DNA of 44,921 bases from UBA11612 sp963976395 (GTDB lineage: Bacteria; Pseudomonadota; Alphaproteobacteria; Rhodospirillales; Rhodospirillaceae), in the NCBI GenBank assembly GCA_963976395.1, contig CAXBLG010000020.1, positions 1 through 44,921 of the forward strand. Reading direction: 5' to 3'. A model generated the notes under the pieces. The model worked only from the letters and a program-made list of their open reading frames with translations. It ran no database searches and was not told where the DNA came from. Position numbers and translations under genes: made by a program. Of the stretch, positions 34,546 through 43,417 are shown one piece after another (position 1 is the stretch's first letter; the number at the start of each line of letters is the position of its first letter).

Positions 34546-35400
34546 ATGACGGACGAACCTTCTAAAGCAAAGCTTGGAATTATCGCGGGTGGAGGCGAAC
34601 TGCCTAGCCTGCTTACAAGCGCCTGTGTGGGATCCGGCCGGCCCTACTTCGTGCTTGCCCTGACGGGTTTCGCGGATGAAGGAAGTCTTGCCCAGCCGCC
34701 AGAGGCCTGGATGCGTCTCGGTGAGGTGGGCAAGGGGTTGGAGGAGTTACGGCGCGCGGGCGTTGAAGACGTGGTGATGGCCGGGTCCGTTCGGCGTCCG
34801 TCTTTGAGTGACTTGAAGCCCGATTTCAAGGGGGCTGCGTTGCTGGCGAAGGTTGCTGGGCGCGCCCTTGGTGATGACAGTCTGTTGTCCGCTGTGATCG
34901 GTGAAATCGAGCGCGAGGGATTTAGGGTCGTGGGCGTCGATAGCATTTTAAAGGGCCTGGTAGCGGCTTCTGGTCCCTTGGGCAGGCATTTACCAGACAC
35001 TGGTGCGGAGCACGACATTGCGCGCGGGTTCCAAGTGGCGCGGGTTCTCGGGGCTGCGGATGTCGGGCAGGCTGTCGTGGTTCAAGAAGGAATCGTCTTA
35101 GGGCTTGAGGCAGTAGAAGGTACCGACGCTTTGCTAGAGCGCTGCGCACATTTGCGGCGTGAGGGGCCGGGAGGTGTGCTCGTTAAAGCGAAAAAACCTC
35201 GGCAGGAGCGTCGTGCTGATCTCCCCACCATAGGAGCAGCTACAGTTAAAAATGCCCATGCAGCCGGCCTAAGGGGTATCGCAGTCGAGTTCGGTCATGC
35301 ATTGATCATTGATAAACCGGCCGTATCGGCTCTGGCCGATGAGCTGGGTCTGTTTGTCGTCGGACATACAGGGAGCGTGTCAGAGGTCGACTTTGGTTAA
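34546..35400 (+). CDS. lpxI: UDP-2,3-diacylglucosamine pyrophosphatase LpxI
   Basis: Cleaves UDP-2,3-diacylglucosamine to lipid X and UMP. LpxI is the alphaproteobacterial replacement for LpxH. The 284 residues start with KLGIIAGGGELPSLL, continue with MAGSVRRPSLSDLKPDFKG, and have the C-terminal nucleotide-related part VKAKKPRQERRADLPTIGA and TVKNAHAAGLRGIAVEFGHA, all typical of the family (DUF1009). It lies 9 bases after lpxA and overlaps the start of lpxB by 8 bases, so the three steps are translated together. Confidence 0.95.
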   Translation: MTDEPSKAKLGIIAGGGELPSLLTSACVGSGRPYFVLALTGFADEGSLAQPPEAWMRLGEVGKGLEELRRAGVEDVVMAGSVRRPSLSDLKPDFKGAALLAKVAGRALGDDSLLSAVIGEIEREGFRVVGVDSILKGLVAASGPLGRHLPDTGAEHDIARGFQVARVLGAADVGQAVVVQEGIVLGLEAVEGTDALLERCAHLRREGPGGVLVKAKKPRQERRADLPTIGAATVKNAHAAGLRGIAVEFGHALIIDKPAVSALADELGLFVVGHTGSVSEVDFG

Positions 35401-36571
35401 GCGGGGCGACCCACTGGTTTATATCGTTGCCTGTGAAGCGTCGGGTGATCAAATTGGCGCGTTGCTGATAAAGGCGCTTAACGTAGCAACAAACGGAGAA
35501 GTTGCTTTTGCGGGTATCGGGGGGCCGCAAATGTGTGCAGCTGGCCTCAATCGGCTCTTTGACCCCAAAGAATTAGCACTCTTGGGCATCTTTGAAGTCC
35601 TTCCCAAAGCGCTTCAGGTGCTGGACCGAGTAGCGGCCACGCTGAAAGATATTGAATCTAAACAGCCGGATATTTTGGTCACGATAGACTCGTGGGGATT
35701 TACGGGGCGTATCCATCAGCGTCTTGCTCGCAAGGGAAGCGTTATTCCCCGGCTGCGATATGTCGCTCCGCAAGTGTGGGCCTGGAGGCCGGGGCGGGCA
35801 AAGCAGTTATCACAATGGATTCATCACCTGCTGGCTTTGCTTCCCTTCGAACCGGATTATTTTACACGACATGGGCTACCGACCAGTTGGGTAGGACATC
35901 CTGTCGTAGAGAGCGGGTTCGGCGATGGTGACGGTACGCTATTTAGAACGCGCCATGGTATTCCGAGCGCGGAAACTGTAATTTGTCTGTTGCCTGGAAG
36001 CCGGAGAAGCGAAGTCTCACGGTTACTTCCTGTCTTTTCAGAAACAATTGAACGGTTGTCGCGGAGTCACCCGCGCCTGCATGTGATATTGCCGACTGTT
36101 GAATCGGTCGCGGATATTGTTCAAGAAGTTGGTCGTAATTGGCCGGTTGATGGTGTGACCGTGGTGACAAATGATAAGGACCGGCGCGATGCATTCGCGG
36201 CGAGTGACGTTGCGCTTGCAGCTTCCGGCACGGTTTCTCTTGAGCTTGCCGCGGCCAGTGTTCCTCATGTGATTGCTTACAAGGTTAATCCATTGTCGGC
36301 ACTGGCCTTTCGTGCTTTGGCAAAAACAAAGCGCGTCAATTTAGTGAATATCGTTCTTGATTGCGACGCTGTGCCAGAGCGGTTGCAGGGGCAGTGCTGC
36401 GCAGACATTCTGACTGAAGATGTAAACTTGCTGCTAACAAATGAGAAAGCCCGTGCGGCACAACGTGCGTATTTCGCGGAGGCGATAAGCCGTCTGACGC
36501 CAACAGGTAAGCAGCCAAGTCAAAGGGCTGCAGAAGTTATTTTATCTTTGATTGGCAACGCAGCCCGCTAA
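35393..36571 (+). CDS. lpxB: Lipid A disaccharide synthase LpxB
   Basis: Joins lipid X and UDP-diacylglucosamine into the lipid A disaccharide at the inner membrane. The start is taken as TTG 35393: AGAGG at 35382-35386 is 6 bases away and the protein then begins MVKRGDPLVYIVACEASGD, as in the family, giving 392 residues. A longer frame from 35309 would lie inside lpxI. Motifs include the glycine-type loop ASGD, APQVWAWRPGRAKQL, WVGHPVVE, LLPGSRRSEV and ASGTVSLELA. The start overlaps lpxI by 8 bases. The 3' end overlaps the convergent flagellar-like gene by 4 bases. Confidence 0.94.
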   Translation: MVKRGDPLVYIVACEASGDQIGALLIKALNVATNGEVAFAGIGGPQMCAAGLNRLFDPKELALLGIFEVLPKALQVLDRVAATLKDIESKQPDILVTIDSWGFTGRIHQRLARKGSVIPRLRYVAPQVWAWRPGRAKQLSQWIHHLLALLPFEPDYFTRHGLPTSWVGHPVVESGFGDGDGTLFRTRHGIPSAETVICLLPGSRRSEVSRLLPVFSETIERLSRSHPRLHVILPTVESVADIVQEVGRNWPVDGVTVVTNDKDRRDAFAASDVALAASGTVSLELAAASVPHVIAYKVNPLSALAFRALAKTKRVNLVNIVLDCDAVPERLQGQCCADILTEDVNLLLTNEKARAAQRAYFAEAISRLTPTGKQPSQRAAEVILSLIGNAAR

Positions 36572-36861
36572 GCAAGTTCTTTCAGTAAAGTGCTATGTAG
36601 TCGCTCGCTAAGTTGGATCAGGCTGGCCGCCGCTTTGTATTGATTGGTCGCTGAAATTAAGCCCACCGTTTCGCGGATCGCGTTAGACGGTTGGCTAACG
36701 TCTTGTGAAAATACGGCAACGCCGCCGCTGACGATAGGTGAGAAAACAGGTTTTTTGGGTATAAAATTGGGAGTGTGCGTATTGACGATGTTATTGGCGT
36801 GGATGCGCGCAGCGCCTCCGGCTGCAATCAGTGCCGATTTTCCAATACCGGAAATTTCCAT
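36568..36861 (-). CDS. Miniature flagellar-rod-like protein
   Basis: A 97-residue protein that looks like the two ends of a flagellar rod/hook protein joined with little between. The N-terminal part (ALIAAGGAARIHANNIVNTH, TPNF) matches the rod signature in which A-x-NIAN-x-x-TPGF is usual. The C-terminal part (SNAIRETVGLISATNQYKAA then SLIQLSERLHSTLL) matches the helix with VDLAxEMVxLIxAxxAYxAN. FlgB and FlgC are about 130-140 residues, so this is shorter than both. The stop overlaps that of lpxB by 4 bases, and the gene lies downstream of the gltA terminator. No other flagellar gene is in the window. It might be a decayed or specialised rod homologue; the role is not known. Confidence 0.65.
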   Translation of the reverse strand: MEISGIGKSALIAAGGAARIHANNIVNTHTPNFIPKKPVFSPIVSGGVAVFSQDVSQPSNAIRETVGLISATNQYKAAASLIQLSERLHSTLLKELA

Positions 36862-36929
36862 TTTAGAGGTTCCTGCACACCTAAGCGTCCATCAAGGGAA
36901 CGCAGTGTAGGTCAGCCGGTTGCAATAAA

Positions 36930-36957
36930 AAAGCGGCGCCTCAAAGGACGCCGCTTT
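36930..36957 (-). terminator. Strong intrinsic terminator of gltA
   Basis: On the minus strand AAAGCGGCG pairs with CGCCGCTTT (9 bp, 10-base loop) and is followed by TTTTTTATT-like sequence. It lies 22 bases after the gltA stop and before the flagellar-like gene. Confidence 0.9.
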
Positions 36958-36978
36958 AAAACCATCTAACTATTTGAT

Positions 36979-38316
36979 TTATTTACGTTGTTTGAGCGGT
37001 ACAAACTTGCGATTGGCGGCGCCGGTGTACAGCTGGCGCGGTCGTCCGATCTTCTGAAGCGGATCGCCAATCATTTCTTGCCACTGTGCAATCCAGCCCG
37101 TTGTGCGTGCGAGAGCAAACAAGGCGGTGAACATGGTCACCGGAATGCCCATGGCTTGGAAAATAATGCCCGAATAAAAATCGACGTTTGGATAGAGCTT
37201 TTTCTCAATGAAGTAATCATCCTCAAGGGCAATGCGCTCGAGTTCCATCGCGATGTCCAAAAGCGGATTATTTTTGATCCCGAGTTCTTTCAGAACTTCG
37301 TGGCAGGTGCGCGACATGATGCGCGCCCGCGGATCGTAGTTCTTATACACTCGATGCCCAAAGCCCATAAGACGGAAAGGGTCATTTTTGTCTTTGGCGC
37401 GTTTGACGAATTCGGGGATGTGTTTCTTGTGACCAATCTCGTGCAGCATCGTTAGCACAGCTTCATTGGCACCGCCGTGCGCCGGACCCCAAAGAGAAGC
37501 GATACCTGCGGCGATGCAAGCGAATGGATTTGCGCCTGAGGAGCCTGATAACCGCACGGTCGAGGTTGAGGCGTTCTGCTCATGATCCGCGTGAAGAATT
37601 AAAATGCGGTCCATCGCTTTAGCTAAAGTTGGACTGACTTTGTAAGGTTCGCACGGCGTTGCAAACATCATATGCAAGAAGTTCTCGGCGTATCCAAGGT
37701 CATTACGAGGATAGATGAAGGGCTGACCGAGGGAGTATTTGAACGCCCATGCCGCAATCGTTGGCATTTTGGCAATCAGCCGATAGGACGAGATCATTCG
37801 GTGGGCTGGATTATTAATGTCTAAGCTGTCGTGATAAAACGCCGACAGTGCACCAACCACGCCGCACATGATGGCCATCGGGTGACCGTCGCGGCGGAAT
37901 CCGGAATAGAAATTGTGAAACTGCTCGTGAAGCATGGAGTGGTAGGTAATGTCATGCTCAAACTGGGCTTTTTGCTTCGAGTTCGGAAGTTCGCCGTTCA
38001 GCATCAAGTAAGCGACTTCTTCAAAATTGCATTTCTCGGCAAGATCCTCGATGGGATAGCCGCGGTGCAAAAGCACGCCTTTGTCGCCGTCGATGTAAGT
38101 GATTTTTGAATCACAGCTGCCGGTAGACGTAAAGCCCGGATCGTAAGTGAACATTCCGGTTTCGGAATAGAACTTGCGAATATCTACAACGTCCGGTCCC
38201 GTCGTCCCCTTCAGTACAGGAAATGACCACGATTTGCCCGTATGGTCGTCTTTCATGGTGACGGTTCTTGGCTTGGTCGTTTTAGGGGCGGTTTTCGGCT
38301 TGGTTGTTTTTGCCAC
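36979..38316 (-). CDS. gltA: Citrate synthase
   Basis: Condenses acetyl-CoA with oxaloacetate at the entry to the TCA cycle. The 445-residue protein is of the long hexameric bacterial type. Catalytic residues are H280 (GPAHGGANEAVL), H321 (GFGHRVYKNYDPRA) and D379 (YPNVDFYSG). The N-terminus MAKTTKPKTAPKTTKPRT is a low-complexity Lys/Thr/Pro extension before the family domain begins (KSWSFPVLKGTTGPDVVDI). The GTG start at 38316 has GGAAAGG upstream. It follows gltX in the same direction and is closed by a strong terminator. Confidence 0.96.
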   Translation of the reverse strand: MAKTTKPKTAPKTTKPRTVTMKDDHTGKSWSFPVLKGTTGPDVVDIRKFYSETGMFTYDPGFTSTGSCDSKITYIDGDKGVLLHRGYPIEDLAEKCNFEEVAYLMLNGELPNSKQKAQFEHDITYHSMLHEQFHNFYSGFRRDGHPMAIMCGVVGALSAFYHDSLDINNPAHRMISSYRLIAKMPTIAAWAFKYSLGQPFIYPRNDLGYAENFLHMMFATPCEPYKVSPTLAKAMDRILILHADHEQNASTSTVRLSGSSGANPFACIAAGIASLWGPAHGGANEAVLTMLHEIGHKKHIPEFVKRAKDKNDPFRLMGFGHRVYKNYDPRARIMSRTCHEVLKELGIKNNPLLDIAMELERIALEDDYFIEKKLYPNVDFYSGIIFQAMGIPVTMFTALFALARTTGWIAQWQEMIGDPLQKIGRPRQLYTGAANRKFVPLKQRK

Positions 38317-38377
38317 TGTGCGTGCCTTTCCTTTAATGGACGCTACTCCGCAACTCCCCGCTGGGGCGCCCTTTTAT

Positions 38378-38399
38378 GTTGCAGTGCTTATAAAGCAAC
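38378..38399 (-). promoter_or_regulatory. Inverted repeat in the gltX-gltA gap
   Basis: GTTGC (38378-38382) and GCAAC (38395-38399) are reverse complements, with an inner GCTT-ATA-AAGC, in the 136-base gap that should contain the gltA promoter. A CCCC-GCT-GGGG hairpin lies nearby at about 38356-38366. Either could be a regulatory hairpin; no regulator was recognised. Confidence 0.25.
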
Positions 38400-38452
38400 T
38401 ATACTGAAAAGTCCTTCTAAATCAATCTACCCCGAGGGCGCGACAATCAAAA

Positions 38453-39856
38453 TCACGCAGCCAATACATCCTTGAATCGGGCCAAGCTTTCGTTTTTTCC
38501 AAGGACTTCCATGATTTCAAAAATGGATGGGGAGACCGTCGAACCGCAAAGGGCGGCGCGAAGCGGCTGGGCCACCTTGCCCAATTTTAGGCCTGTTTGC
38601 TCTGCAAATCCTCTCGCCCAGGCGTCCAGCCCACCCGCTGTCCAGTCCGTTGCTTTGTCGAGGGCTTCAATGGCGGCTCCGACGATTTTGCCGTCGTCCT
38701 CCTCCAATACTTTTCGCGCTTTCTCGTCCATGGGTAGTGGGCGTGAACGCACGTAGAACAATGCAGACTCTGAAAGCTCTTTGATGGTCTTGGCGCGAGT
38801 TTTCAGACCGGGGAGGCCGCCGGAGAAGCGAGCGAGACCTTCAGCCCCAAGGGACTTACCCAAACTGTTTTCAAGGAGTGGAGACGTGAGCTCGATAAGA
38901 CGTTCGTCCTCCGTCTCTCGAATGTAATGTCCGTTCAGATTTGTCAGTTTATCCACGTCAAATCGAGAAGGGGCACGGCCCACGTCTTTAATGTCAAACC
39001 ACTTGATCGCTTGAGAATCTGAAATAATTTCGTCGTCACCGTGCCCCCATCCTAACCGCAACAGATAATTGCGCAGGGCTTCGGGCAGGAATCCCATATC
39101 ACGATAGGCTTCCACGCCGAGGGCTCCGTGACGTTTAGACATTTTTGCCCCGTCGGCCCCATGAATGAGGGGGATGTGCGCGTAGGCCGGTGTTTCGCCG
39201 CCAAGTGCATGAACCAATTGAATTTGCCGGAAGGCGTTGTTTAGATGGTCGTCTCCACGGATGATATGGGTAATGCCCATATCGATATCATCAACCACCA
39301 CTGACAGCATGTATGTCGGCGTGCCATCAGAACGCAGAAGTACCATGTCATCCAACTGCGCATTTGAAACAGTAACCGGTCCTTGGACGAGGTCTTCAAT
39401 GACTGTTTCGCCGTCTTGTGGCGCTTTAAATCGAACAGATGGTTTTATGCCGCTAGGGGCATCTTTGGCATCTCGGTCGCGCCATCTGCCATCATAGCGA
39501 ACAGAAAGTCCTTTGGACTTCTGCTCTTCTCTCATGGCGGTCAGATCCTCCGGCGTACAATAGCAATAATAGGCTTTCCCTGCGGCGAGCAAGCGATCGA
39601 CCGCAGCCCGGTGTTGGTCGGCGCGCGCACTCTGAAACACAACCTCACCGTCCCACGGCAAACCGATCCATTTCAGACCCTCAAGAATGGCGTCGATCGC
39701 GTCCTGGGTGGACCGTGCGCGGTCAGTGTCTTCAACACGAAGAAGGAATTTACCGCCGGAGTGTTTGGCGTAAAGATAATTAAACAGCGCCGTGCGTGCA
39801 CCGCCGATATGGAGGTATCCGGTAGGTGAGGGAGCAAAGCGGGTGACAACGGTCAT
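38453..39856 (-). CDS. gltX: Glutamyl-tRNA synthetase
   Basis: Charges tRNA with glutamate. From ATG 39856 it has 467 residues. The class I HIGH region reads PSPTGYLHIGGARTALFNYL (10-29) and the KMSKR motif is at 238-242 (GADGAKMSKRHGALG). Between them lie LLRVEDTDRARS and CYCTPEDL. A frame beginning at 39925 would add 23 residues and is not supported by the family. Alphaproteobacteria often carry two gltX genes, one of them able to charge tRNA-Gln for amidation; this copy cannot be assigned to either class by eye. It is divergent from comEC and precedes gltA. Confidence 0.94.
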   Translation of the reverse strand: MTVVTRFAPSPTGYLHIGGARTALFNYLYAKHSGGKFLLRVEDTDRARSTQDAIDAILEGLKWIGLPWDGEVVFQSARADQHRAAVDRLLAAGKAYYCYCTPEDLTAMREEQKSKGLSVRYDGRWRDRDAKDAPSGIKPSVRFKAPQDGETVIEDLVQGPVTVSNAQLDDMVLLRSDGTPTYMLSVVVDDIDMGITHIIRGDDHLNNAFRQIQLVHALGGETPAYAHIPLIHGADGAKMSKRHGALGVEAYRDMGFLPEALRNYLLRLGWGHGDDEIISDSQAIKWFDIKDVGRAPSRFDVDKLTNLNGHYIRETEDERLIELTSPLLENSLGKSLGAEGLARFSGGLPGLKTRAKTIKELSESALFYVRSRPLPMDEKARKVLEEDDGKIVGAAIEALDKATDWTAGGLDAWARGFAEQTGLKLGKVAQPLRAALCGSTVSPSIFEIMEVLGKNESLARFKDVLAA

Positions 39857-39991
39857 GATAAATCGCGTATTGTTGTTGGGGGTATCGGCGCGACGCAGGT
39901 TGCGGGCGAACCTGTGTGGAGGCATGGTTTAGCACATCTTTAAGCTCGGTAAAGCCTGGGGAATGCTTGTGATGAGCGTATCGAGGGGCCG

Positions 39992-42142
39992 GTGAAGGAT
40001 AGGCGAGAGTCAGCTTTAGTGAGCCGCGCCCTCATCCAATCCTGGTTTCGGGATTGGTCGGAGCGTGGGTTTGATTTTTTGGGCTCAGAAATTGACCGCC
40101 AGACTGGTCGGGTTATTCCGTGGTTTGTGGTTTCGTTTGTGGCCGGCGTTGCCCTGTTCTTTTCATGGGCTGCTGATCCATCTTTGGCAATTGGCCCTGT
40201 TATGCTTTTTCTGGGCTCCGGGCTTTTTCTTGTTGGCAGGCAAAAGCGAGGACTTCAATTCATCAGCGTCGCCGTTTTTGCATTGGGATTGGGGCATATG
40301 GCGGCCCAGGCCAGAACTTGGGCGGTCGCCGCACCTGTGCTAGAGCGGGAACTGGGACCGATGATGATCTCGGGCACAGTTACGCAAGCGGACAAGCGGC
40401 CCCAGGGAAATAGGATTGTTATTGAGGACTTTGTACTTTCCCGATTGTCTCCTGAACAAACACCGAAGCGACTGAGACTCACTATACCAGCGAGCCATGG
40501 ACTTCCCGCAGTAGGGTCGCGGATTGTCGTGAGAGTGGTTGTGCGGCCCGCAGGGTTGCCGGTAGTGCCGGACGGATTTCAGTTTCAAAGATTTCTCTAT
40601 TTCAACAGCATTGGCGGCACCGGCTATTCGCTTGGACAATGGCATAGCGAAGACGCGAATTCTGAACCTGATCGTTGGGAAGTATTTCGTTCGTGGACCG
40701 AGCAGGTTAGACGGACAGTTGGTGACAGAATCGTTGAAATTGTTCCGGGGGCGGATGGCACGGTCGCGGCGGCTTTAATCAACGGTGAGCAAAGCGCCAT
40801 ACCTCAAGATTTACAGGAAGCCTACAGAGTTTCAGGCATCGCGCATCTGCTGTCTATTTCCGGTGTGCATATGAGCTTGCTGGCGGGTATCGTTTTCTTT
40901 CTCGTGCGCCGGCTGCTGGCCCTTACACCTATCGCTGCACGAACGGATACCAAGAAATTGGCCGCGTGGGCCGGGTTAGCAATAACGGGCTTTTATCTTT
41001 TGATTTCGGGGATGAGTATTCCCGCTGTTCGGTCTTTTCTTATGGTGTCGGTCGTTCTGACTGCCATCCTCTTAGATCGAACAGCTTTGTCGCTTCGTAC
41101 TTTAGCTTTGGCAGCTCTTTTACTTGCCGCGCTTTTTCCGGAAGCAGTGTTTGGCGCAAGTTTTCAAATGTCATTTTTGGCAGTGCTCAGCCTGGTTGCG
41201 CTTTATGAACAGGCTTGGTTGAAGGTTAGATGGCGCGGCGTGGATGGCAAGTTCACGTTACTGCGCACTGTGGGTTTGTACGTAGCTGCGCTAGTCGTGA
41301 CAGACTTTGTTGCGGGCGGCGCGACCGCCTTGTTTGCGGCCTATCATTTCAATCGTCTCCCAACGTACTCCTTGTTCGCAAACCTCTTGGCCGTTCCTAT
41401 CACGGGGGCGTGGATTATGCCGTCCGGTTTGGCGGGGCTGATGCTTATGCCATTGGGTCTAGAGCGGCTTCCATTCGAGATCATGGGGATAGGTGTAACT
41501 CTGATCGACAACATTGCCCGCGCGGTGGCAGCCTGGCCGGGCTCCCAGATTCACGTGCCTCCAATGTCCACGGGCGTTATGGCTTTCGCGGCCCTGGGTG
41601 GGGTTTTTATGGGTTTGTGGAATGGACGACTACGGTGGCTCGGCGTTGTCCCGGTTCTGATCGCCGTTTTTCAGCCGATGCACACCAAGCCTCCAGATTT
41701 GATTGTCGATGAATCAGCGCGGGTGTTCGCGGTCGCGGACCATGACGGGAGACTTGTCTTTAAACCAGGTCGCTCCGGCCGCTTTGTGCGCGAGGTATGG
41801 CGCGACCGATTCGGTTTATCACAGGGTACATGGCCGGCGTCCGGCTCGGAGATTGCCGCTTTGGGTCTTTCCTGTGATGTGGATGGATGTGTGATTCAAC
41901 GAGGCGGGCAACGCATACTGATAGCCTTCAATGCAAACGCGATTGCGGAAGACTGTGGAACGGTTGATGTAATTGTGAGCAGCCTTGCGGTCTACGATCT
42001 TTGCCGCCTAGGAGAAATCTACGACATTATTGATTTTAGCCGCAGGGGTTCGCACGCCTTTTGGTTTAGAGATGGGAATACGCGCGTTCGGTCCTCCGCA
42101 GACTCAGTTGGCGATCGGATTTGGACACGTTTAGAAGGCTAG
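39992..42142 (+). CDS. comEC: ComEC/Rec2-family DNA uptake channel protein
   Basis: Polytopic inner-membrane protein expected to carry single-stranded DNA into the cytoplasm during transformation. The 716 residues show an N-terminal membrane pair, a soluble OB-like segment (about 120-215, SGTVTQADKRPQGNRIVIED), and the competence core (about 250-520) with ISGVHMSLLAGIVFFLVRRL, SGMSIPAVRSFLMV and FGASFQMSFLAVLSL. The C-terminal part after residue 560 corresponds to the metallo-beta-lactamase-like region but the HxHxDH metal motif is absent, as in many alphaproteobacterial copies. The GTG start is uncertain; GTG 40019 is another choice. The stop overlaps the convergent kinase gene by 4 bases. 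Confidence 0.9.
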   Translation: MKDRRESALVSRALIQSWFRDWSERGFDFLGSEIDRQTGRVIPWFVVSFVAGVALFFSWAADPSLAIGPVMLFLGSGLFLVGRQKRGLQFISVAVFALGLGHMAAQARTWAVAAPVLERELGPMMISGTVTQADKRPQGNRIVIEDFVLSRLSPEQTPKRLRLTIPASHGLPAVGSRIVVRVVVRPAGLPVVPDGFQFQRFLYFNSIGGTGYSLGQWHSEDANSEPDRWEVFRSWTEQVRRTVGDRIVEIVPGADGTVAAALINGEQSAIPQDLQEAYRVSGIAHLLSISGVHMSLLAGIVFFLVRRLLALTPIAARTDTKKLAAWAGLAITGFYLLISGMSIPAVRSFLMVSVVLTAILLDRTALSLRTLALAALLLAALFPEAVFGASFQMSFLAVLSLVALYEQAWLKVRWRGVDGKFTLLRTVGLYVAALVVTDFVAGGATALFAAYHFNRLPTYSLFANLLAVPITGAWIMPSGLAGLMLMPLGLERLPFEIMGIGVTLIDNIARAVAAWPGSQIHVPPMSTGVMAFAALGGVFMGLWNGRLRWLGVVPVLIAVFQPMHTKPPDLIVDESARVFAVADHDGRLVFKPGRSGRFVREVWRDRFGLSQGTWPASGSEIAALGLSCDVDGCVIQRGGQRILIAFNANAIAEDCGTVDVIVSSLAVYDLCRLGEIYDIIDFSRRGSHAFWFRDGNTRVRSSADSVGDRIWTRLEG

Positions 42143-42636
42143 AGGCTACTAAGAATCGCTTTAATATCTTGTTGCATCCTGACTCGAAACTTATGGCCTT
42201 TAAAAGACTGGAATATCTCAAAAATTATTGGCCATTCCCGAGAATGAAAATGCCACGCATACTCTAAAAAGTCCCAATTTAGCCGCTCTACGCACCCTGG
42301 TGTCATGTCATTGCGTGTGCGACCAAGCCACCAAAGACTCCGCCACAAAATACGCAAGAGACATTTCCAGCGCGGTACATCAAGCAAAATCAGTGTATCC
42401 GCTAAGGCGAGGCGTTTATCTAAAGTTCCAGAGTAATTTCCGTCGATTATCCATGTGGGACTGGCGATTAATTCCGTGATTTTTTGTCGCCATTGAGTGT
42501 GGTCAATTTCGACCCAGCCGGGTTGCCAATAGTGTTGGTCTAGATGAATAACCGGTAATTCGGTGATCTTGCCAACTACGCGAGCAACGGTCGATTTCCC
42601 GCTTCCTGGGGGCCCTAGTATCAATATTCTTTGCAT
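42139..42636 (-). CDS. Small P-loop kinase, FlaR/adenylate-kinase-like
   Basis: A 165-residue P-loop protein of the group annotated as DNA topology modulation (FlaR) or adenylate-kinase-like proteins. Walker A is GPPGSGKST at 8-16, followed by VIHLDQHYWQPGWVEIDHTQW, WIIDGNYSGTLDKRLALADT, ILLDVPRWKCLLR and RTRNDMTPGCVERL, which is the usual series for this family. The substrate has not been established. It is read in the same direction as lexA, 48 bases downstream, and may share its SOS-controlled transcript. Confidence 0.8.
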   Translation of the reverse strand: MQRILILGPPGSGKSTVARVVGKITELPVIHLDQHYWQPGWVEIDHTQWRQKITELIASPTWIIDGNYSGTLDKRLALADTLILLDVPRWKCLLRILWRSLWWLGRTRNDMTPGCVERLNWDFLEYAWHFHSREWPIIFEIFQSFKGHKFRVRMQQDIKAILSSL

Positions 42637-42684
42637 GACTCTCCGACTAATTTTGTCAGAGGGGGAATTGTATTTTTATTCAAT

Positions 42685-43377
42685 TCAATAGTTGCGAAGT
42701 AGCCCTATTAAACGGCCCTGAACTTTCACCCGATCAGGCCCAAAAATACGGGTTTCGTAAGACTGGTTCGCGGGCTCTAGGGCAATCGACTCACCTTTGC
42801 GGCGCAGACGTTTTAGCGTTGCCTCTTCGTTGTCTACGAGAGCAACAACTATCGTACCGTTTTCGGCAGTCTCGCAGCGTTTAATGACAACGGTATCGCC
42901 GTCAAGAATACCCGCATCGACCATGGAATCTCCGTCGATGGTTAATGCGTAGTGTTCGCCGCCGCCAAGCATAGCGCCGGGTACGCCAATGTGAGCGCTT
43001 GGATCGCGTAAAGCTTCTATGGGGGTACCTGCCGCGATTTTGCCGTAGAGCGGTAGGTCAACTGTGTCGGGGACATCCGTGTTCACCTTTGCTCCGGCCA
43101 TTGCGCCGCTAAAATTTCCAGTAATGACATTGGGCGCAAACTTGGCCGGCTTATCGGCTGCATTCTCCGGCAATTTAACGACCTCAAGTGCGCGCGCGCG
43201 ATGAGGGAGGCGGCGGAGAAATCCACGCTCTTCCAACGCCATAATAAGCCGGTGGATGCCTGATTTTGAGCGAAGGTCCAATGCCTCCTTCATTTCGTCG
43301 AAGGACGGAGCCACGCCGTCTTTGTTCATGCGCTCGTGGATAAAGAGAAGAAGTTGATGTTGCTTCTTGGTCAGCAT
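42685..43377 (-). CDS. lexA: SOS repressor LexA
   Basis: Represses DNA damage genes until RecA-stimulated self-cleavage. The 230-residue protein has the N-terminal winged helix (LTKKQHQLLLFIHERMNKDG, APSFDEMKEALDLRSKSGIH) and a C-terminal peptidase. The cleavage bond is A116-G117 (GKIAAGTPIEAL), the nucleophile S151 (DGDSMVDAG) and the general base K189 (ATLKRLR). The SKSGIHR helix matches the alphaproteobacterial type that reads GTTC-N7-GTTC. An exact such box is 40 bases upstream, so the gene is autoregulated. Confidence 0.97.
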   Translation of the reverse strand: MLTKKQHQLLLFIHERMNKDGVAPSFDEMKEALDLRSKSGIHRLIMALEERGFLRRLPHRARALEVVKLPENAADKPAKFAPNVITGNFSGAMAGAKVNTDVPDTVDLPLYGKIAAGTPIEALRDPSAHIGVPGAMLGGGEHYALTIDGDSMVDAGILDGDTVVIKRCETAENGTIVVALVDNEEATLKRLRRKGESIALEPANQSYETRIFGPDRVKVQGRLIGLLRNY

Positions 43378-43394
43378 GATGAACCCACATAAAA

Positions 43395-43409
43395 GAACAA
43401 ATCAGAAAC
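43395..43409. promoter_or_regulatory. Degenerate second SOS box
   Basis: GAAC-AAATCAG-AAAC has the spacing of an SOS box with one mismatch in the second half-site. It lies between the exact box and the lexA start, 18 bases from the start codon. Confidence 0.4.
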
Positions 43410-43417
43410 TTATCTTT

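Noticed and set aside
41703..42142. Metallo-beta-lactamase activity in the ComEC C-terminus
   Set aside because: The HxHxDH metal-binding motif is not present.
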